The translations under genes were made by a program, and so were the position numbers. Below the pieces are notes generated by a model. The model made no database searches. It was given only the letters and a program-made list of their open reading frames with translations, and had not been told where the DNA came from. 11,758 nucleotides of DNA from Gammaproteobacteria bacterium (GTDB taxonomy: Bacteria > Pseudomonadota > Gammaproteobacteria > Xanthomonadales > Marinicellaceae): assembly GCA_030426705.1 (NCBI GenBank), contig JAUHXW010000065.1:1-11758 (forward strand). The letters run 5' to 3'. The first letter of the stretch is position 1; each line of letters opens with the position of its first letter. Shown here piece after piece: positions 1 through 4,348 of the stretch.

Positions 1-1
1 A

Positions 2-67
2 CCGCGCCGCAAGAATGATGTGTCGGTGATCAAAGAAGCAAGAGAGTGGGTGGACTATGTTAGTTAA
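2..67 (+). CDS. C-terminal end of an unidentified upstream gene
   Basis: A frame open from the window edge encodes about 21 residues (ending EAREWVDYVS) and stops with TAA at 65-67. The frame holding the next gene has a stop at 27-29, and frame 1 has one at 16-18, so this is the only forward frame that could carry an upstream gene across the edge. It would lie 64 bases before the preferred start of the hydrolase at 132, or overlap the longer alternative start at 57 by 11 bases; either fits an operon. The piece is too short to name a family and could be chance. Confidence 0.35.
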   Translation, partial: PRRKNDVSVIKEAREWVDYVS

Positions 68-131
68 AACCATCGCGGACTTTAAAAAAGTCCAGGAACT
101 GAAACAATTCAACATCAAGCAAGAAGTGGCC

Positions 132-977
132 ATGAAAGCAGCATTTATGGTGAGTCCTGTGGGTTTTTCTTTGAATGAACAAACCGCTCAGGATAACGAA
201 TACATGCGCATGGATGAGAGCGTTGATGAAAAACTGGCGGTATTTCAACAAATGCAATTAGCCAGAACGCTGACTGATTTTGGTATCCCGGTGGTGACTT
301 TTCCAGGCTCAGAAGACACTCCCGATGCCGTGTTTCCCAACAATGCTTTTGCCACCAATCACAACCGTCGTTACATTGTCGGTTCCATGAAGTACCCTAA
401 CCGCCAATTAGAAACACAAAGGCGTGACATCAGAAAGTTTTTTAGTGGCGTTTTGGGTTACGAAGAGTATGAAATAGAAAACCACAGAGCGATTGCTGAG
501 TTGACAGGTGTATTGGTTCCTGACCGTGGCAGAAATGTGGGTTTTATTGGCATGACTGAGCGGGTTGATGATGCCGGTGCGGTCGAGCTGGATGAAGGGT
601 TTCAACTGGATTTAACGTTCCAATTTGATTTGGCAGAAGGGGAGTACCATACGAATGTGGTGATGGCTTGTTTAGCCAGTGTGGGTTGTGTGATTCACAA
701 AGATTCTTTTGCTGACCCGGATGTGGTTCAAGCGATTGATGATTTTTATGAAGGCCGGATATTGTATATTTCTGATGAAGAGAAGATGGCTTTCTGCGGT
801 AATTGTATTTCAATTACTGATCGTGATGTGTTGTTCAGTCAAACGGCTTTTGATACTTTATCGGTTTCTTCCAGAAAGACTCTGAATAATTGGGGTTTGG
901 ATATTCATGGGGTGGATGTTTCTGAGTTGGAAAAGGCGGGGGGGAGTCTCCGCTGCATGATCGGTGAAATCTTCTGA
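132..977 (+). CDS. Arginine deiminase-related / amidinotransferase-superfamily hydrolase (CtlX-like)
   Basis: This is a cytoplasmic enzyme of the guanidino-group-modifying superfamily (arginine deiminase, dimethylargininase, amidinotransferase), which attacks guanidino or ureido groups such as arginine or citrulline through a catalytic Cys. From the start at 132 it has 281 residues. Visible signatures are the TPDAVFPNNAF stretch with the expected acidic residue (Asp65), YHTNVVM with the catalytic His (His173), AFCGN, and the C-terminal GGSLRCMIGEIF with the catalytic Cys (Cys275). The frame is open back to an ATG at 57, but relatives as I recall them begin only a few residues before the (F)MVSPVGF-like strand, so the ATG at 132 is preferred. 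Neither start has a strong Shine-Dalgarno sequence. CtlX (citrulline ureidase) proteins carry an EGTGS loop where this protein has AELTGVLV, so it belongs to a sister branch and its exact substrate is unknown. It probably shares a transcript with the gene upstream. The TGA stop at 975-977 is the first base of a hairpin repeat. Confidence 0.85.
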   Translation: MKAAFMVSPVGFSLNEQTAQDNEYMRMDESVDEKLAVFQQMQLARTLTDFGIPVVTFPGSEDTPDAVFPNNAFATNHNRRYIVGSMKYPNRQLETQRRDIRKFFSGVLGYEEYEIENHRAIAELTGVLVPDRGRNVGFIGMTERVDDAGAVELDEGFQLDLTFQFDLAEGEYHTNVVMACLASVGCVIHKDSFADPDVVQAIDDFYEGRILYISDEEKMAFCGNCISITDRDVLFSQTAFDTLSVSSRKTLNNWGLDIHGVDVSELEKAGGSLRCMIGEIF

Positions 978-1110
978 TGAAAAATCTGGGTGTGAATCTC
1001 TGCGTTGGTGATTTATTTTGCAGCAATCACGTACTGTAGTACGCTCATGCTGTCAAAATGAACCACCGCCTTGATCTTCACGCCCAGATTTTCCATCAGC
1101 GAGCTGAGGA
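975..1110. repeat. Long imperfect hairpin repeat, copy A
   Basis: Two arms of about 60 bases are imperfectly complementary around the tip GTACTGTAGTAC (1031-1042). The left arm runs TGATGAAAAATCTGGG (975-990), a CTCTGCGTTG block (998-1007), then ATTTTG and CAGCAATCACGTACT. The right arm runs AGTACGCTCATGCTG, TCAAAATGAACCACCGCC, then CCCAGATTTTCCATCAG. Bases 1066-1110 recur exactly at 1242-1286, and most of the element recurs in diverged form at 1561-1688. If transcribed it would fold into one long hairpin immediately after the hydrolase stop codon. There is no T tract, so it is not a classical terminator. It resembles REP/BIME or MITE-type intergenic repeats, and no open frame of note lies within it. 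Confidence 0.75.
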
Positions 1111-1118
1111 CGACTTTG

Positions 1119-1286
1119 GGAGGAAATCTCGGCGTTGAATTTTAAGTTTTGACGGTCACACACGCACAAGTGCGCTGGCTTACAGGGATGTAAGTCTGTC
1201 GCGAGAGCAGGATGCGTAAGCGGCCAAGACTATTACCACACCCGCCTTGATCTTCACGCCCAGATTTTCCATCAGCGAGCTGAGGA
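1119..1286. repeat. Hairpin repeat, copy B, with a different central part
   Basis: The right arm (1242-1286) is identical over 45 bases to copy A. The left arm (about 1119-1140, GGAGGAAATCTCGGCGTTGAA) is a diverged counterpart of the same stem. The middle is unrelated to copy A: it holds GCACAAGTGC (1164-1173), CTTAC-N6-GTAAG (1179-1194) and a second GTAAGC (1216-1221) that could pair with the same CTTAC, so two alternative foldings exist. Copies A and B are adjacent with only about 8 bases between them. Confidence 0.6.
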
Positions 1287-1560
1287 GTTTTAGATTAAAA
1301 AATAACAATACCTGATCTCCGCCATAATAATAAATCATGTTGGTAATTGTCATTCTGAGCGAGCTTGCGAGTCGAAGAATCTCATTAAGCTATCGCGATT
1401 TTTATCAGTACAATTCCTTGCAGATAAATTAAATCTTTCGGCATCATTTTGTTTAACTCAATGTAACTCAAAGGATAGGTACACCGAGTGAACAAAGTGG
1501 CTTGAAGTAACTTCAACATTTCAACGTCATTCTCGAGCATTTCCCCAAAATCGCCCTCAG
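1287..1560. other. Gene-free spacer between hairpin repeats
   Basis: I see no coding frame with a family signature, no ribosome binding site leading into a frame, and no RNA gene in this stretch. It contains the palindromic repeat at 1349-1384 and a small perfect inverted repeat, TTGAAGTAACTTCAA (1502-1516). A fragment, GTCATTCTCGAGC (about 1524-1536), resembles the start of the 1349 repeat and may be a decayed second copy. The rest is unremarkable AT-rich sequence. Confidence 0.5.
1349..1384. repeat. Short palindromic dispersed repeat (GTCATTCTGAGCGAGC type)
   Basis: The sequence reads GTCATTCTGAGCGAGC, then TTGCGAGTCGAAGAATCTCA. ATTCT pairs with AGAAT, and GCGAGC with TTGCGAG-side bases, giving a compact hairpin. 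I recognise the pattern (ATTCTGAGCG...CGAAGAATCTC) as one that recurs between genes in many unrelated bacteria. Only one clear copy is visible here, so calling it a dispersed repeat rests on memory. Confidence 0.5.
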
Positions 1561-1688
1561 GTATGATTTCTGTGTGCGTATGTTGGTGGTTGATTTTGCA
1601 GTAATCACGTACTGACGTTCGCTCATGCTGTCAAAGTGAATCACTGCCTTGATTTTCTCATCCCATATTTTTTATCAGTGGGCTGAGG
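1561..1688. repeat. Hairpin repeat, diverged copy C
   Basis: The element aligns with copy A through both arms: TTGGTGGTTGATTTTGCAG then TAATCACGTACTG on the left, and CGCTCATGCTGTCAAAGTGA, ACTGCCTTGAT and ATCAGTGGGCTGAGG on the right. The tip has changed to GTACTGACGTTCG, so the perfect tip palindrome is lost, and the outer stem has several mismatches. It appears to be an older, decaying copy of the same repeat, in the same orientation as copy A. Confidence 0.6.
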
Positions 1689-1767
1689 CTCAGAGTATCG
1701 ATTGGTAGGGTTTAGAATGATATAGAACAGCTCCTTTTGACCAATTTTGTATTCGGTAAAATCAAAA

Positions 1768-1796
1768 TCGAAACTTGTTTACCGGTAACATAGAAT
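1768..1796 (+). promoter_or_regulatory. Probable promoter of the P-domain protein gene
   Basis: A -35-like TCGAAA (1768-1773, 4 of 6 matches) and a -10-like TAGAAT (1791-1796, 5 of 6) are separated by 17 bases, placing the transcript start near 1803 and giving a leader of about 45 bases. An alternative -10, TATATT (1802-1807), would pair with the weak -35 TTACCG (1779-1784). Both versions overlap the palindrome at 1779-1788. Confidence 0.4.
1779..1788. promoter_or_regulatory. Palindromic operator-like site TTACCGGTAA
   Basis: This perfect 10-base palindrome lies in the spacer of the proposed promoter, where a bound dimeric regulator would block or alter RNA polymerase. A half-site-like CGGTAAA also occurs at 1754-1760. 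No regulator gene is present in the window, so the binding protein is unknown. Confidence 0.3.
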
Positions 1797-1835
1797 TGTG
1801 GTATATTCAATAGGTGTGTACCAATAATTAATCGT

Positions 1836-1842
1836 GAGGAGG
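1836..1842 (+). promoter_or_regulatory. Strong Shine-Dalgarno site
   Basis: GAGGAGG lies 5 bases before the ATG at 1848. It is the best ribosome binding site in the window and fixes the start of the P-domain protein gene, suggesting high expression. Confidence 0.7.
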
Positions 1843-1847
1843 ACTCT

Positions 1848-2507
1848 ATGAAAAAACTTTCTTTGTTGTGTGTGGCTTCGCTGGTGACAGCTGGCGCCGC
1901 ATTTGCTCAAACATTTCCTGGTGCGGGAACAGGTGCTATTCCGGATGGTGATAATGGTTGTGCTGCCAATTCTGTTGATGTGCCGCTTGACATTACTTTT
2001 ACTGTAACTGACGTATTTGCGCCTTTGTCTGCAGTTGAGGTTGATATGAATGTCACCCATACATGGGTAGGTGATTTGGATGTGACCTTAATTGCGCCAG
2101 ATGCCACCGAACATGTCATTTATGCTGGGACTGGAGGTGCGACCGCTACTGCTTGCGGAGATTCCAGTGATTTAGGTGGTGTGTATAACTTCACAGATGA
2201 TGGAACTCCAGCCAACTGGTGGGACACAGCAACTGCAGCTGGTGGTGCAGATGTTATGGCTGCAGGTGACTACAATTCATCAGCACCAGGTAATGGCAAT
2301 GAAGTTAATCCAGGTGAAGTCACCAGTATGAATACAGCATTCGCTGGTGTGGCTGACCCCAATGGAACCTGGACGTTACGCATCATTGACAGTGGCGGCG
2401 GTGATACAGGTGCAGTGACTGAAGCCAATTTGTTCCTGATGGGTGGACCAAATCCCGACATTATTTTTGAGAATGGTTTTGAGGAATTACCACCACCAAC
2501 AAATTAA
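1848..2507 (+). CDS. Secreted proprotein convertase P-domain protein with C-terminal IIFENGFE motif
   Basis: The product has 219 residues. A Sec signal peptide (MKKLSLLCVASLVTAGAAFA) is followed by a likely cleavage before Gln21. Residues about 40-197 form a P/Homo B domain, a beta-sandwich usually found beside subtilisin-like proteases. Its hallmarks are HTWVGDLDVTLIAPDAT (71-87) and DPNGTWTLRIIDSGGGDTG (170-188). No protease domain is present, so the protein is not itself a peptidase; an adhesive, binding or structural role in the cell envelope or medium is an inference. The mature chain is very acidic, with no lysine and a single arginine (Arg178). Two cysteines (38 and 103) could form a disulfide. 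The C-terminus carries PDIIFENGFE (203-212) and then a proline-rich tail; such [IV]F-x-[ND]-GFE endings recur, as I remember, on many exported proteins of related bacteria. The gene has its own promoter and terminator and stands alone. Confidence 0.85.
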   Translation: MKKLSLLCVASLVTAGAAFAQTFPGAGTGAIPDGDNGCAANSVDVPLDITFTVTDVFAPLSAVEVDMNVTHTWVGDLDVTLIAPDATEHVIYAGTGGATATACGDSSDLGGVYNFTDDGTPANWWDTATAAGGADVMAAGDYNSSAPGNGNEVNPGEVTSMNTAFAGVADPNGTWTLRIIDSGGGDTGAVTEANLFLMGGPNPDIIFENGFEELPPPTN

Positions 2508-2522
2508 TTAACTGCTAAAACC

Positions 2523-2557
2523 AAAAGCCTCAGTGAAAATTTCATTGAGGCTTTTTT
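2523..2557 (+). terminator. Rho-independent terminator after the P-domain gene
   Basis: AAAAGCCTCA (2523-2532) pairs with TGAGGCTTTT (2546-2555). The stem continues inward through TGAAA/TTTCA, and a run of seven T follows (2552-2558). It lies 16 bases after the stop codon. The A-rich left flank would also let it work in the reverse direction. Confidence 0.85.
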
Positions 2558-2592
2558 TGTGTATGCATTCTAAACTCATGAAATCTCTGATT

Positions 2593-2619
2593 TTGATTTA
2601 AGATTTACCCTGCTATAAT
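2593..2619 (+). promoter_or_regulatory. Extended -10 promoter of the CRTAC1/TPR operon
   Basis: A consensus TATAAT (2614-2619) is preceded by TGC (2611-2613), making a perfect extended -10 element. The -35-like TTGATT (2593-2598) sits only 15 bases away, which an extended -10 tolerates. The transcript would start near 2626, about 22 bases before the ATG at 2648. Confidence 0.65.
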
Positions 2620-2647
2620 CAATAACTCCCTCAATATTGAATGATCA

Positions 2648-4348
2648 ATGCTAAGGCCAATACACCTTTTTAAATGGCTGCCTGTGATGGGCTTGAGCAT
2701 ATTATTTGGATGTGCAGACCATGATTCCCCTGAGAATATAGTGACTTCGAATAATGCCGATAATAAACAACTAAAACAAGTTCATTTTCTTAAGCAACAC
2801 CATGATGTTGGTTTTACTTTTGCCCATAAAAATTCAATGCAAGGTGACTATTGGCCACATGAGATATTAGGTCCTGGGGCTGGTGTGCTTGATTTTGATG
2901 GCGATGGTGATTTGGACATCTATTTTCGCCAGGGCAGCAGTCAAGACAATTCAGAATTATCAGACCAGTTATTTTTAAATCAATGGAATGAGATTGGACA
3001 ATTGAAATTTATCAATGCCACTGAAGATTTTGATGTAAAAAATTTTGGTTATGGCATGGGTGTAACTTTTGGGGATATTGATAATGATGGCGATGCTGAT
3101 GTTTTCTTAACAAACTTTGGTGCTGATGTGATGTTGGAAAATCAATCAGGAAAGTTGGTGGAAACAACGGGTCCCTGGCAAACTGATGAATGGTCAACGT
3201 CAGCCACTTTTGTTGATATTAATCGGGATGGTTGGTTAGATTTGTATGTGGGTAAATACAATCAATATCAATTGGGTCAGGATGTTAAGTGCTATGGGAA
3301 AAATTCACAAATAGATTATTGTTCACCTAAATCCTATCCAATTGAATTTGACTCCCTTTATCTTAATCAAGAAGGCGTATTTGTCGATGTCAGCGAATCA
3401 TCTGGAATTAAGTCTGATAAAGGTTACACATTGGGTGTGGTGGTCGAAGATTTCAATGGTGATGGTTGGCCAGATATTCTCACAGCCAATGATGCTACCA
3501 AGAATTTTTTATGGATAAATCAACAGGATGGCACATTCAAAAACGAAGGATTGAACAGAGGTATTGCTGTTAATGGCAAAGGTCAAATGGAAGCCTCAAT
3601 GGGTATTGGAATCGCTGATTTTGATTTTGATCTGGATTGGGACATCATCATGACGCATTTGACCACTGAATCAAATACCTTGTATGTTAATAACGGTGAA
3701 TCATACTTTATGGATCGATCCAGTATAACCAATATGGTTCAATTAAGTAAAGCCTATACCGCTTTTGGGGTGGGTTGGCTTGATGTCAACAATGATTATC
3801 TTGATGACCTGATTATCATCAATGGAGCAGTCAACACCATTGCAGAACAAAGAGACCGTGGAGATGAATTGCCACTGAAACAAAAGCAACAAGTTTTATT
3901 ACAACAGGAAAACCTGAAATTCGATGAATTACAGGATTCAGCACTGGAGTTTATCAATAAGGAATATGTTGGCAGAGCAGCTGTATTTGCTGATTTTGAT
4001 AACGATGGTGACAAAGATTTTGTGGTTACCGTTAATCATGGACCACCATTGTTTATTGAAAACCAATCCCCACAAAATAATTGGATTGGGTTGGATTTAC
4101 GCAATAGAAATGGTGCACAAGCTTTGGGTTCGGTAGTCTACATCAAATTCAATAATGGCAGTGAAGTGTTAAAGCGTTATCACAATGACGGCTCCTATTT
4201 ATCTGGCAATGACCCTCGCATCTTAGCGCGATGGGGTGGTGATCATTCAGTTGAACAAGTGAAAATTAATTGGCCTGATGGTGAAACATCAGTCATTGTT
4301 GACATCCAGTTAAACCAATACCTGACAATTAAACAAAATGAAGAATAA
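2648..4348 (+). CDS. CRTAC1-family lipoprotein (FG-GAP/VCBS repeats plus ASPIC/UnbV domain)
   Basis: The product has 566 residues. A lipoprotein signal peptide ends in LFGC, with Cys22 as the lipidated residue; Ala at +2 fits sorting to the outer membrane. The body is a predicted seven-bladed beta-propeller of FG-GAP/VCBS repeats, each with a calcium-binding Asp loop: DFDGDGDLD (82-90), DIDNDGDAD (143-151), DINRDGWLD (190-198), DFNGDGWPD (268-276), DFDFDLDWD (324-332), DVNNDYLDD (379-387) and DFDNDGDKD (449-457). The fifth and sixth loops are degenerate. A Cys215/Cys225 pair lies in the CY...YCSP segment typical of this family. Residues 478-562 are an ASPIC/UnbV domain with GSYLSGNDPR (515-524) and WPDG (542-545). 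No enzymatic activity is known for the family; a surface binding role is plausible. The Shine-Dalgarno sequence is weak. The stop overlaps the ATG of the TPR gene by 11 bases, so the two are probably co-translated. Confidence 0.88.
   Translation: MLRPIHLFKWLPVMGLSILFGCADHDSPENIVTSNNADNKQLKQVHFLKQHHDVGFTFAHKNSMQGDYWPHEILGPGAGVLDFDGDGDLDIYFRQGSSQDNSELSDQLFLNQWNEIGQLKFINATEDFDVKNFGYGMGVTFGDIDNDGDADVFLTNFGADVMLENQSGKLVETTGPWQTDEWSTSATFVDINRDGWLDLYVGKYNQYQLGQDVKCYGKNSQIDYCSPKSYPIEFDSLYLNQEGVFVDVSESSGIKSDKGYTLGVVVEDFNGDGWPDILTANDATKNFLWINQQDGTFKNEGLNRGIAVNGKGQMEASMGIGIADFDFDLDWDIIMTHLTTESNTLYVNNGESYFMDRSSITNMVQLSKAYTAFGVGWLDVNNDYLDDLIIINGAVNTIAEQRDRGDELPLKQKQQVLLQQENLKFDELQDSALEFINKEYVGRAAVFADFDNDGDKDFVVTVNHGPPLFIENQSPQNNWIGLDLRNRNGAQALGSVVYIKFNNGSEVLKRYHNDGSYLSGNDPRILARWGGDHSVEQVKINWPDGETSVIVDIQLNQYLTIKQNEE

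Noticed and set aside
57..131. N-terminal extension of the hydrolase from the ATG at 57
   Set aside because: The extra 25 residues precede the usual start of the family fold and overlap the end of the possible upstream gene; the ATG at 132 fits better, though the longer form cannot be excluded.
1066..1286. Two identical 45-base direct repeats that could suggest a CRISPR array
   Set aside because: There are only two exact copies, separated by 131 bases, and each is one arm of a larger hairpin; there is no regular repeat-spacer pattern and no cas gene.
1779..2060. A 93-codon minus-strand open frame over the P-domain gene start
   Set aside because: It is a shadow of a well-supported gene with signal peptide, strong ribosome site and domain motifs.
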